From: Micromonospora profundi
Lineage (GTDB): Bacteria > Actinomycetota > Actinomycetes > Mycobacteriales > Micromonosporaceae
Direction: 5' to 3'
Assembly (NCBI RefSeq): GCF_011927785.1
Contig: NZ_JAATJK010000001.1
Span: forward strand, 930,001 to 994,000
DNA length: 64,000 nt
Below the pieces are notes generated by a model that made no database searches, had not been told where the DNA came from, and saw only the letters and a list, made by a program, of their open reading frames with translations. Made by a program: the position numbers and the translations under genes. Position 1 is the first letter of the stretch. Every line of letters starts with the position of its first letter. This document shows, in pieces, positions 42,317 to 50,214 of this stretch.

Positions 42317-43345
42317 ATGCGTATCGGCGTGCTCACCGGCGGCGGCGACTGCCCAGGTCTCAACGCGGTCATCCGGGCGGTGGTCCGCAAGGGCGTCGCC
42401 ACTTACGGTCACGAGTTCGTGGGCTTCCGGGACGGTTGGAAGGGCCCGCTGGAGGGTCTGTCCCGTCCCCTCGAGATCGCGGACGTCCGCGGCATCCTGC
42501 CCCGCGGCGGCACCATCCTCGGCTCGTCCCGGACCAACCCGTTCAAGATCGAGAACGGCGTCGAGCGGATCAAGGACAACCTGGCCAGCCAGGGCGTCGA
42601 CGCGCTGATCGCGATCGGCGGCGAGGACACCCTGGGCGTGGCCACCAAGCTCTACGAGCTGGGCGTGCACGTCATCGGCGTGCCGAAGACCATCGACAAC
42701 GACCTGGGCGCCACCGACTACACCTTCGGCTTCGACACCGCTGTCAACATCGCGATGGAGGCCATCGACCGGCTGCACACCACCGCCGAGAGCCACCACC
42801 GCACCCTCGTCGTCGAGGTGATGGGCCGGCACGCCGGCTGGATCGCCCTGCACGCCGGCCTGGCCGGCGGCGCCAACGTGATCCTGCTGCCCGAGCGTCA
42901 GTTCGACGTCGACCAGGTTGCCGGCTACGTCGAGAAGCGCTTCCAGCACCAGTACGCCCCCATCGTGGTGGTCGCCGAGGGCGCCCAGCCGCTGGACGGC
43001 CAGATGGTGCTCGCCAACCAGGAGCTGGACTCCTTCGGCCACGTCCGCCTCGGCGGCATCGGCCAGTGGCTGGCCGAGCAGCTGGAGGCCAAGACCGGCA
43101 AGGAAGCCCGCACCGTGGTGCTGGGCCACATCCAGCGCGGTGGCACCCCGACCGCCTTCGACCGGGTCCTCGCCACCCGCCTCGGCCTGCAGGCCATCGA
43201 CGCGGTCCACGAGGGCGACTGGGGCAAGATGGTCGCGATGCAGAGCACCGACATCGTCCGGGTGCCGCTCGCCGACGCCACCCGCGAGCTGAAGACCGTG
43301 CCGCTGGAGCGGTACGCCGAGGCCGAGGTCTTCTTCGGTAGCTGA
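42317..43345 (+). CDS. pfkA: 6-phosphofructokinase, predicted PPi-dependent type
   Basis: A 342-residue PFK family protein, beginning MRIGVLTGGGDCPGLNAVIR. The phosphoryl-donor site reads GGEDT (Asp at position 104) and PKTIDND (Lys at 124). By established work on the family, Asp104 and Lys124 mark pyrophosphate-dependent enzymes (as in Amycolatopsis methanolica), whereas ATP enzymes have Gly at both places. The enzyme would therefore use PPi and run reversibly between fructose-6-phosphate and fructose-1,6-bisphosphate. The sugar-phosphate motif DYTFGFDTAVNIAMEAIDRL and MGRHAGWIAL are conserved. An upstream ATG at 42293 has no ribosome-binding site and is less likely. Confidence 0.9.
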   Translation: MRIGVLTGGGDCPGLNAVIRAVVRKGVATYGHEFVGFRDGWKGPLEGLSRPLEIADVRGILPRGGTILGSSRTNPFKIENGVERIKDNLASQGVDALIAIGGEDTLGVATKLYELGVHVIGVPKTIDNDLGATDYTFGFDTAVNIAMEAIDRLHTTAESHHRTLVVEVMGRHAGWIALHAGLAGGANVILLPERQFDVDQVAGYVEKRFQHQYAPIVVVAEGAQPLDGQMVLANQELDSFGHVRLGGIGQWLAEQLEAKTGKEARTVVLGHIQRGGTPTAFDRVLATRLGLQAIDAVHEGDWGKMVAMQSTDIVRVPLADATRELKTVPLERYAEAEVFFGS

Positions 43346-43358
43346 TCAACACCTAGGG

Positions 43359-43390
43359 CGGCGCGGCGGGCCAGCGGGTCCGCCGCGCCG
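43359..43390 (+). terminator. Hairpin between pfkA and proC
   Basis: CGGCGCGGCGG pairs with CCGCCGCGCCG (11 bp, 10-nt loop) 14 nt after the pfkA stop. It could end pfkA or limit read-through into proC. Confidence 0.6.
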
Positions 43391-43416
43391 CGACCCGACG
43401 CGAGGGGGTACGGCAC

Positions 43417-44235
43417 ATGTCAGCCGGAGTGCACACGGTCGCCGTGATCGGTGCGGGCAAGATCGGCGAGCTGATGCTCTCCGGCCTGCTGCGCTCCGGA
43501 TGGCCGGTGGACCGCCTGCTCGCCACTGCCCGACGGCCGGCCCGCGCCGAGGAACTGACCGCCCGCTACGGCATACGTGTGGTCGACAACCTGACCGCCG
43601 TGGACGAGGCCGCCGTACTCGCGATCTCGGTCAAACCGCAGGACGCCGGCACTCTGCTGGACGAGATCGGCCCCAAGGTGCCCGCCGACAAGCTTGTCAT
43701 CTCGCTCTGCGCGGGGCTGCCCAGCGCCTTCTTCAGCCGCCGGCTGCCCGAGGGCACCCCGGTCATCCGGGTCATGACCAACACCCCGGCGCTCGTCGAC
43801 GAGGCGATGACTGCCATCTCGGCAGGTGTGCACGCCACGGGGGCGCACCTGGCGCTTGCCGAGGAGATGTTCAAGCCCCTCGGCAAGACGATCCGGGTGC
43901 CCGAGTCACAGCAGGACGCCGTCACCGCGCTCTCCGGCTCCGGCCCTGCCTACTTCTACCTGCTGGTCGAGGCCATGATCGACGCGGGGATCCTGCTCGG
44001 TCTGCCCCGCCAGGTGGCGCACGAGCTGATCGTGCAGAGCGCCGTCGGCTCCGCCGTGATGCTGCGCGACTCCGGCGAACACCCGGTCAAGCTGCGCGAG
44101 GCCGTCACCTCGCCGGCCGGCACCACCATCTCGGCGATCCGTGAGCTGGAGAAGCACGGCGTACGGGCCGCGCTGCTCGCCGCACTGGAAGCCGCCCGGG
44201 ACCGCGCCCGCGAACTGGCCGCCCAAGCCGACTGA
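43417..44235 (+). CDS. proC: Pyrroline-5-carboxylate reductase
   Basis: A 272-residue NAD(P)H-dependent enzyme for the last step of proline synthesis. It has the Rossmann start TVAVIGAGKIGELMLSGLLRSGW, the central VISLCAGLPSAFF, the VIRVMTNTPALVDEAMTAIS segment and the C-terminal signature VTALSGSGPAYFYLLVEAMI with REAVTSPAGTTISAI. AGGGGG lies before the ATG. It is the last core gene before the less GC-rich accessory stretch. Confidence 0.95.
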   Translation: MSAGVHTVAVIGAGKIGELMLSGLLRSGWPVDRLLATARRPARAEELTARYGIRVVDNLTAVDEAAVLAISVKPQDAGTLLDEIGPKVPADKLVISLCAGLPSAFFSRRLPEGTPVIRVMTNTPALVDEAMTAISAGVHATGAHLALAEEMFKPLGKTIRVPESQQDAVTALSGSGPAYFYLLVEAMIDAGILLGLPRQVAHELIVQSAVGSAVMLRDSGEHPVKLREAVTSPAGTTISAIRELEKHGVRAALLAALEAARDRARELAAQAD

Positions 44236-44378
44236 CGCCTGCCCGTTGCCGGAGCGGCATTTGCTCTTGAGCGCCGCGCCCTGGCGATGCAGGCTGTCGG
44301 TATGCGGCGAGAGTGTCTTCCGATTCTCGATCTGACGTTCGTGGGTGGCCCTCGCCGTGTGCGGCGGTCGGAGGAGTC

Positions 44379-45062
44379 GTGGTAACCGGCGACGGCCACG
44401 TCCATGAAGTGCGTCGCATCCCGCGTCGAGACATGACCGTCCGGCCGTTCCCTGACATGGGGGCGGAGCAGCAGCCGGAGGCTGTCCTGCAGCGCCTGCG
44501 GGAGTGGGCGGAGGGCCAGGCTGAGGATTCGATCGCCTGGTACCTGCGAGACAAGGCGATCCGCCGCACAGCTTCCCGCATGCTGCGCGGGTGCGCCATA
44601 CTGCTGGGAATCGCCGGAGGTGTCGTACCGCTGGTCAGCGCGGCTAGCGGTGGCCGCGGTGCCAGTTGGGGGTACGTCCTCCTCGCTATGGCGGGTGGCT
44701 GTCTGGCATTCGACCACTTTTTTGGGCTGTCGTCCGCGTGGATGCGGGATATCGCCACCGTGCAGGCGCTTCAACGGGCACTCACCGAGTTCAGGTTGGA
44801 CTGGGTAACCGCAGACTTGAGTACCGCAACGGATGACGACGAGGTGGATCTGACGGTACGACGCCGTGAGGACTTGATCCGTACGCTTGTGCTGCGCACA
44901 GCCGAGCTGGTCGAGGCGGAGACTGGCGAGTGGCTCAGCGAGTTTCGAAGCAACATTGGTGATCTGAACCGGCGAAGCGCGTGGTCCCCGTCAGCGGCCC
45001 AGCCCGGCAGCGGGTTCGCTCATTCGACGGACCCGCCTGCCCGACAGTTGGACGCCAGCTGA
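44379..45062 (+). CDS. SLATT-like two-TM membrane protein (putative effector)
   Basis: About 227 residues. A cytosolic helical N-terminus (QPEAVLQRLREWAEGQAEDS) leads into IAWYLRDKAIRRTASRML, then two close membrane helices (about residues 69-90 and 97-117, LRGCAILLGIAGGVVPLVSA and WGYVLLAMAGGCLAFDHFF). A C-terminal coiled region follows (TVQALQRALTEFRLDWV, VRRREDLIRTLVLRTAELVE). This is the pattern of SLATT domains, which are predicted pore-forming effectors in nucleotide-second-messenger conflict systems. The similarity is by eye. I chose the GTG at 44379 (GGAGG upstream); ATG 44433 is possible. It overlaps the convergent HAD gene by 43 bp. Base composition is lower in GC than its neighbours. 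Confidence 0.65.
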   Translation: MVTGDGHVHEVRRIPRRDMTVRPFPDMGAEQQPEAVLQRLREWAEGQAEDSIAWYLRDKAIRRTASRMLRGCAILLGIAGGVVPLVSAASGGRGASWGYVLLAMAGGCLAFDHFFGLSSAWMRDIATVQALQRALTEFRLDWVTADLSTATDDDEVDLTVRRREDLIRTLVLRTAELVEAETGEWLSEFRSNIGDLNRRSAWSPSAAQPGSGFAHSTDPPARQLDAS

Positions 45063-45946
45063 GCTCGCCGAGATCCTGGGTTAGCCGCGAATGTGTAATG
45101 ACCAGGTAGTTCGTGGAAGGCGTCCAGCGTGACGTCAGGCCCAAAGCGGGCTAGGTCCTCGCTCGTGTTCTCTGCGGCACTGACGGCTGCGGGATCCCAG
45201 TGGGACAGCGCGACCAGGTCCCGCCAAAGCCCGGGGTCGTGGTGGGTGCCGTAACGCGCCCAGGCTGCGAGCATCCCCGCTCGTTTGGCCATTACGACGT
45301 CCTTGTTCAGGTTGTCCCCCACGTACAGGCAGCGGGTGGGCGGCACACCGAGTTGCTCGGCAATCCGACGGGCGATGTCCGGGTTGGGCTTGCGTGCTGT
45401 CGGCGGAAGTACACGAACCTCGATTGCGCCAGGGGTCGATTGCCGCTCGGCACCTAGAGGGTGCGGTGGTCCGATGAACTGAGGCGCGTAGACCGCTTCC
45501 AACATCGTTTCCAGCCCGAGCGCGCGTGCCCGGCTGCTGATGTTCACGTCCTTGGCCTCCGTGTGGCCCACGATGCGGCAACCTGTTGCCTTGATGGCCT
45601 GGAGGGTCCGTTCAACGTCTGCGTAGAGGCGAAGGCGGTGTCGTCGGACTTCGTTGAATGCGGCGAAGGCAGGCAGCAGGTACTCGTGTCGTGCTCGCTG
45701 GCTCATACCGGGAAGGTGGCGTTCGACGGCAGTGGTCTCAAGCAGCGCGAATGGGTGCTCTGTGTTGCCGTGTATGCGGTGTACGGCTTGGAGGTCGCTA
45801 CGTAGCTCATCCTCGGACACGTCGAGGAGCTTTGCGGCCTCGGTCACCATTGCCCGGACCGCAGGTACGAAGTAAGCGACCCAGTCGTACAGCGTGTTGT
45901 CCATGTCGAGGATGAGCGCGTTCACGAGCGGGCGTCGAGCGGTCAT
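45020..45946 (-). CDS. HAD-superfamily hydrolase in the accessory island
   Basis: A 308-residue phosphatase-like protein with the HAD motifs: LILDMDNTLYDW (Asp14, Asp16), IVGHTEAKD (motif II region, Thr), ARKPNPDIARR (motif III Lys) and CLYVGDNLNKDVVMAKRAGM (motif IV). The helical cap lies between motifs I and II. The substrate is unknown. It is translated with the metallophosphoesterase upstream of it (ATGA overlap), and its 3' end overlaps the convergent SLATT-like gene. Two phosphohydrolases paired with a membrane effector suggests handling of a phosphorylated or nucleotide signal. Confidence 0.8.
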   Translation of the reverse strand: MTARRPLVNALILDMDNTLYDWVAYFVPAVRAMVTEAAKLLDVSEDELRSDLQAVHRIHGNTEHPFALLETTAVERHLPGMSQRARHEYLLPAFAAFNEVRRHRLRLYADVERTLQAIKATGCRIVGHTEAKDVNISSRARALGLETMLEAVYAPQFIGPPHPLGAERQSTPGAIEVRVLPPTARKPNPDIARRIAEQLGVPPTRCLYVGDNLNKDVVMAKRAGMLAAWARYGTHHDPGLWRDLVALSHWDPAAVSAAENTSEDLARFGPDVTLDAFHELPGHYTFAANPGSRRAQLASNCRAGGSVE

Positions 45947-47631
45947 GGAGAGACGACCTGCCAGGGAGCGATCTCCAGTCGGCCGTCGGTGTCAGTGGCC
46001 AAGGGTGCCCTCCAGGTCATGAAGCGTTCGAACGCGCCTTCGTGTTGGCTCCGGTACATCTCCAACTCCACGACCGGGCCGGCCAACCTGATCAGGTTGA
46101 AGAAGTTACGCCGCCCGTCTGACGATTTCGAGCCGCTGCTTCCGCCGCCCACAATGTTGAAGCGCCCCAACTCCCAGCGCTCGTTGCTGTATTCGGGGAG
46201 ATGGTACGCCTCGGCACGCCAGACGAACGCACGATGCTTGTGCCCGTGCACGACAAGGTGCACACCGTCGCGAGCGCCCATGCGCTGGATCCGTGGCGCA
46301 TCGATGGCGATCCCGAAGCCAGTGGCGTATTCATTGGAGGACTCCAGGTCTTCGGTCAGCGCAAGATGGTGGTGCAGGGCGAGCACCCGTAGGGCTGAGC
46401 CGGGACTTGACCAGGTCAGGGCACTCGTCACCTCTCGATAGGCGGATTCCTGCACGCGGCCCATGCCTGCCAGGAACGACTGACCCTGTTCCAGAGAGCT
46501 TGAGTTGACCGCGGCGACATCGACGAGGTTGCCGCCAGGGAAGACAAAGCGGCGAGCCATCGAGAGGTGGGGCGAAGCCGGGTAGCCATAGAGTGCTTTG
46601 AAGAAGTTCCGGTAGTTGGCGGTGGCCTCGGCTGGTGCCACCTCAACCGGTGCCCCGTAATCGTAGGAGTCACTGCGGGTCCACGCGATGTCATGGTTGC
46701 CGGGTATGACTACGAGATGCTCCATGCCCAGGCCGAGAAGACCGTTGGTCAACTTGAAGAGGCCGGCCCGAGCCGCTTCGAACTCCTCGCGGGCGGCGAC
46801 GTAGGTGAGATCGCCCGTTACGAGGACCGCTCCGACTGATCGCTGGTGATGAGCGAGTGCGTTCGAAATTGCGTCAACCATGGTGGGGCGTGTCGCCCCG
46901 TCCTCGGTCTCCAGCCGCCACTGATGTTCGGAACGGAACCGGCCGGTCGCGTAGTGCGGATCGGTGAGGTGCAGCAGCCACGGCCCCGGGCAAGCGATCG
47001 GCTCTGCGGACAGCGCGCCGTCCTCGCGCTGCGACGCGGTCAGGAACCGTTCGTGGGAATCGCCTGGCTGGGCTGCCCGGATTTCCCAGATGGTGGTGTC
47101 CATCGCGCGTAGCTCGTCGGCGTCCAGAATCCGCTTGCCGACTAGCCGCTCCAACTGGCTTGCCGGGTGGTGCGGCAACGGCGGCGCCGAGGCGAACGAG
47201 AATTTCCCGAAGAACTCGATCGGCTCCTCGGCCAAGACCACCAACCGCAACCAGCCCCGACTGTGTCGACTCGATCGGTAGTACGGGGGAACGCCATCTT
47301 GCTCGGCGCTGGGCGGACTGAGCGAAACATAGTTACCTAGCTCATCGGCCTGCGGGACGATTACCCGCTCGACGGACGCCGGATGGACGGCGCCCGTACC
47401 GGAGTGGAACAGTCCAATCAGCACCCGCTGCCCTGCGCGTGTCTCCTGCTCCAAGGCCTGCCATATCTCCAGCCGGCCAGGCTCGTTGGGTCGCTTCCAC
47501 CATCCCCACCAGCACCACCCCCGCTCCTGCAGGACGGCGCGATGCTCGGGCAGTGTGTCAGCGACCAGATCGCGGTAGCGGAACAAGAACCGAAGGGCCG
47601 GGGGCGTGGTGGGGGACAAACCATCGCTCAT
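45943..47631 (-). CDS. Metallophosphoesterase with a novel N-terminal domain
   Basis: A 562-residue protein. The C-terminal half (about residue 218 on) is a calcineurin-like phosphoesterase: HLTDPHYATG, VLVTGDLTYV, VIPGNHDIAW, LHHHLALTED and VHGHKHRAFVW supply all metal ligands. The N-terminal ~200 residues (RFLFRYRDLVADTLPEH, CWWGWWKRPNEPGRLEIW, GLFHSGTGAVHPASV) form a separate domain that I recall seeing in other uncharacterised proteins but cannot name. GGAGG lies 9 nt before the ATG at 47631, and it is the first gene of the pair with the HAD hydrolase. The substrate might be a cyclic nucleotide or nucleic acid. Codon use is less GC-rich than in flanking core genes. Confidence 0.75.
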   Translation of the reverse strand: MSDGLSPTTPPALRFLFRYRDLVADTLPEHRAVLQERGWCWWGWWKRPNEPGRLEIWQALEQETRAGQRVLIGLFHSGTGAVHPASVERVIVPQADELGNYVSLSPPSAEQDGVPPYYRSSRHSRGWLRLVVLAEEPIEFFGKFSFASAPPLPHHPASQLERLVGKRILDADELRAMDTTIWEIRAAQPGDSHERFLTASQREDGALSAEPIACPGPWLLHLTDPHYATGRFRSEHQWRLETEDGATRPTMVDAISNALAHHQRSVGAVLVTGDLTYVAAREEFEAARAGLFKLTNGLLGLGMEHLVVIPGNHDIAWTRSDSYDYGAPVEVAPAEATANYRNFFKALYGYPASPHLSMARRFVFPGGNLVDVAAVNSSSLEQGQSFLAGMGRVQESAYREVTSALTWSSPGSALRVLALHHHLALTEDLESSNEYATGFGIAIDAPRIQRMGARDGVHLVVHGHKHRAFVWRAEAYHLPEYSNERWELGRFNIVGGGSSGSKSSDGRRNFFNLIRLAGPVVELEMYRSQHEGAFERFMTWRAPLATDTDGRLEIAPWQVVSP

Positions 47632-47987
47632 GCCAGTGAGCCTCCGTTGCACCGACGGAATTCCCGAAAATGTAAGGCTGCTCCGCGAGGAGAACTCTGT
47701 ATACCTGAGCACAGCGTCAAGTGACACCCCTCTTCACAGCTCCAACACCCGCAGCCCAGTGGTTCCCTGCTGAAGTCGTTTTTGGAGCTTGTCGGATGTC
47801 CCAAGCTGGCCGGTACGGTTGCTTGTAGATGCCCGTCTGGAGCTGTCTGGCAATGGTGGGACGGTGCGTACGCCTGCCAATGCTCGAAGAGGTTTGCCGA
47901 CAGCCCTGTAGCTCAAGATCCACCCAAGGGCTTCTGATCTTATGCTTGGGGTGACCAGCAGGGCGATGTGACGGGCATACTGGCCCG
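47632..47987. other. 356-nt intergenic region at the island edge
   Basis: Between the metallophosphoesterase gene (minus) and DUF2203 (plus), with composition less GC-rich than the core. I see no convincing gene, tRNA or attachment-site repeat. It must hold the island operon promoter. CATACT at 47976-47981 ends 6 nt before the DUF2203 GTG and may be its leaderless -10. Confidence 0.4.
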
Positions 47988-48338
47988 GTGTTCACACTCG
48001 CCCAGGCCCGGCACCTGGTGGCCACCCTCCGGCCCCGCGTCGACGAGTTGATCCGGCTCCGCGCCGACCTGGCCGAGCTGCGCGTCGACCTGGCCGACCA
48101 CGGCGTCAGCGCGCTCGGCGGGCTTGCCGAGGTGAAAGGGCTTGAGGCGCGGCTGCACGGCGTCGTCGAAGAGCTGCACCAGCACGACATCCAGGTCAAG
48201 GGCATCGCCCCGGTGCTTCTCGACTTCCCCGGCGAGCGGGCCGGCCGCGCCGTGCTCTGGTGCTGGCTGGAGGGCGACTCCGACGTGCGCTGGTACCACC
48301 GGGCCGAGTGCGGCTTCGCCGGTCGCCGCCCGGTCTGA
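47988..48338 (+). CDS. DUF2203 family protein
   Basis: A 116-residue protein that fits DUF2203: TLAQARHLVATLRPRVDELI at the start, a long helical hairpin, then HDIQVKGIAPVLLDFPGERA and the conserved LCWLEGDSDVRWYHR-like ending (here LWCWLEGDSDVRWYHRAECG). No function is known. GTG at 47988 is the only sensible start and there is no ribosome-binding site; CATACT 6 nt upstream suggests a leaderless transcript. It marks the return to core-like GC content after the accessory island. Confidence 0.82.
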   Translation: MFTLAQARHLVATLRPRVDELIRLRADLAELRVDLADHGVSALGGLAEVKGLEARLHGVVEELHQHDIQVKGIAPVLLDFPGERAGRAVLWCWLEGDSDVRWYHRAECGFAGRRPV

Positions 48339-48370
48339 CGCTGCGCCGCCCGCGGTGCGGCCCGCGTCGA

Positions 48371-49141
48371 TCAGGGCCGGCGGGCGGCGCTGGACTCCGG
48401 CAGGGCCGGATCGGCGGCCACGCTGATCGCGAACACGACGACATTGTCGCGGTAGTGCCCGCGCCGCCGGTCGAAGTCGCCGCCGCAGGTGACCAGGCGT
48501 AACTCCGCACCGGGTGTCGGGCCGTAGACCAGGGCGGTGGGAAAATCGTCCTTGCGGGTGCGCAGCGACCCGGTCACCCGGAACGACAGTTGCTGCCGGC
48601 CACGCCACACCTGCACCAGATCGCCGGGTCGCAGCTCGTCGAGCCGCGCGAAGACCGCCGGGCCGCGCCGCGAGTCCAGATGGCCGGCAAGCACCGCCGG
48701 ACCGGTGTCGCCGGGGGCGGGACCGCCGCCGTACCAGCCAGCCGTGTCGAAGTCGGCCGGCGGAACCAGCGCGCCGGCGCTGTCCAGGCCGAGCACCGTG
48801 AGCGGCGAGTCGATGTCGATGCGCGGCATGCGTACCCGCGTGGGTGGACCCTGGGGCGCGGGCGCGGCGGCCACTGACGGGCATCCGTCGGTGCAGCCGG
48901 GGTGCCAACGTGCGGCCGGCGGTCGGCCGGGGTCGGCCCGCCCGGCGCCGGTGACGAGCCCGACTCCGGCGCCGAGGGTCAGGCAGACCGCCGCGCCGGC
49001 CGCGACAAGCGCGGCCACCGGCGCCCGCCGGTCGCGGTGCCGCCGGATCGCGAGGCCGGGCCCGGCGCTCACCGCGTCGTGCGCCGCGCGCCCGGCACTC
49101 ACCGGGCCGTTCGTCGCCGTCGCGGCACGCCCGGCGCTCAC
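48371..49141 (-). CDS. Class F sortase
   Basis: A 256-residue membrane transpeptidase. An N-terminal membrane helix (APVAALVAAGAAVCLTLGAGVGLV) precedes the catalytic domain with the His in VLAGHLDSRRGPAVF, the Cys in LRLVTCGGDFD and the Arg in RRGHYRDN. Class F sortases of actinobacteria attach or process surface proteins. The GTG at 49141 overlaps the stop of the DUF4397 gene (GTGA). The sequence GGTGAGYGCCGGG occurs three times here (at 49141, 49102 and 49072 as in-frame GTG starts), so the true start is uncertain. The neighbouring DUF4397 protein lacks an obvious LPxTG but is a natural candidate substrate. Confidence 0.85.
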   Translation of the reverse strand: MSAGRAATATNGPVSAGRAAHDAVSAGPGLAIRRHRDRRAPVAALVAAGAAVCLTLGAGVGLVTGAGRADPGRPPAARWHPGCTDGCPSVAAAPAPQGPPTRVRMPRIDIDSPLTVLGLDSAGALVPPADFDTAGWYGGGPAPGDTGPAVLAGHLDSRRGPAVFARLDELRPGDLVQVWRGRQQLSFRVTGSLRTRKDDFPTALVYGPTPGAELRLVTCGGDFDRRRGHYRDNVVVFAISVAADPALPESSAARRP

Positions 49142-50004
49142 CAGGTCGTGCGCTGCCGCCGGCGCCACAGCAGCAGGCTCGCCGCGACGGCCGCCGCGGC
49201 CAATCCGGCGGCCACCAGGGGGTACGCGCCGAAGCCTGCCTCGGCGGCGCCTCCTGCGCCGGTGTCCACGCCACCGGCGGGTACGACGGTGCCACCCTCG
49301 GCGTCACGGCGTAGCTCGGCGGTGAGCCCGCCCTGCTTGTCGTCGAGCACCAGCAGCGAGTAGACGGCGCCGTCGGTGAGCCGGACCTCGGCGTCGGTGC
49401 TCGGCCCGCCGGCTCCGGTCAGTCGCAGCCGCCAGGCACCTGGCGGGACCTGCTGGTATGCGGTGGTGGTGGCGAACTGCACGTCGTTGGCGATCATCGG
49501 GCCGTCGGCGGCTGCCACGTCGAGGACCGGGGTCCGCACCGACGCCTGCACGACACGGACCTTGGCGTGCCCCTGGGCGGGCGCGCTGAGATCGTCGTGG
49601 AGCACCCGCAGGCCCAGGTCGGCGTGCCGACCGACGCCGGCCACCGTGTACGCGCTGCCGCTGGTCACGGCCACCTCGGTGGTCAGCACCGGGGGTTCGC
49701 CGGCGGGGGTGCCGGCCTCGCGCATCGCCACCGCGTACCGGCCGGGAGGAAGCCCCAGGTAGTCGGAGACCACGCCGTAGCCGACGCCGGGGAAGACCTT
49801 TGGCTTCGCGGCGTCGGGGGTGGCCAGGTAGACGTCGACGGCTGGGGTGTCGGGGGAGAGGTGGGCGAGCCGGACGTACCCCACGGTGTCCGCGCCGGTC
49901 GCGGCGCTGGCCGGCATCGGCGTGCCGACGGCGAGGGTGGTACCGAGCAGGAGCGCGCCGGCGCCGGCCAACAGCCGGCGGGGCACGGTACGGAGCGTCT
50001 GCAT
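49138..50004 (-). CDS. Secreted, membrane-anchored DUF4397 protein
   Basis: A 288-residue protein with a signal peptide (RRLLAGAGALLLGTTLAVG, cleavage near ASAATG) and two DUF4397 beta-sandwich modules (VGYVRLAHLSPDTPAVDVYL; then VRVVQASVRTPVLDVAAADG). A Gly-rich linker and a C-terminal membrane helix with positive tail (LAAAAVAASLLLWRRRQRTTW) follow. There is no LPxTG, so it may be anchored by its own helix rather than sorted. GGAGG is 4 nt before the ATG at 50004. It is co-translated with the class F sortase. Confidence 0.85.
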   Translation of the reverse strand: MQTLRTVPRRLLAGAGALLLGTTLAVGTPMPASAATGADTVGYVRLAHLSPDTPAVDVYLATPDAAKPKVFPGVGYGVVSDYLGLPPGRYAVAMREAGTPAGEPPVLTTEVAVTSGSAYTVAGVGRHADLGLRVLHDDLSAPAQGHAKVRVVQASVRTPVLDVAAADGPMIANDVQFATTTAYQQVPPGAWRLRLTGAGGPSTDAEVRLTDGAVYSLLVLDDKQGGLTAELRRDAEGGTVVPAGGVDTGAGGAAEAGFGAYPLVAAGLAAAAVAASLLLWRRRQRTTW

Positions 50005-50052
50005 GTCACCTCCGAGGGAGCTTTCGGTGAACGGGCCGCAACCCAGAGACAG

Positions 50053-50074
50053 AGAGTCCCGTGAACGGGACTCT
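50053..50074. promoter_or_regulatory. Perfect hairpin upstream of the DUF4397-sortase operon
   Basis: AGAGTCCCG, loop TGAA, CGGGACTCT: a 9-bp perfect inverted repeat 49 nt upstream of the DUF4397 ATG, in the divergent region shared with the GT87-like gene. It could be an operator or a 5' leader stem. Confidence 0.4.
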
Positions 50075-50202
50075 GCCGCAAGTTGTGGAAGGAGATGTCG
50101 CCGAATATTTGTCATCGTTCCTTGCAACGGATCGATCTTCACGGCGAGCAGACGCGGCGGCCCTCGGCGGATGACGGGCCTTCGCCGACCGCCGCCATCG
50201 CC

Positions 50203-50208
50203 TATTCT
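50203..50208 (+). promoter_or_regulatory. -10 box of leaderless GT87-like gene
   Basis: TATTCT, 6 nt before the ATG at 50215. Confidence 0.5.
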
Positions 50209-50214
50209 CGATCG

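Noticed and set aside
47632..47987. A tRNA remnant or attachment site at the accessory-island edge
   Set aside because: No cloverleaf, no CCA-like end and no direct repeat matching the other edge near 44240 could be found by eye.
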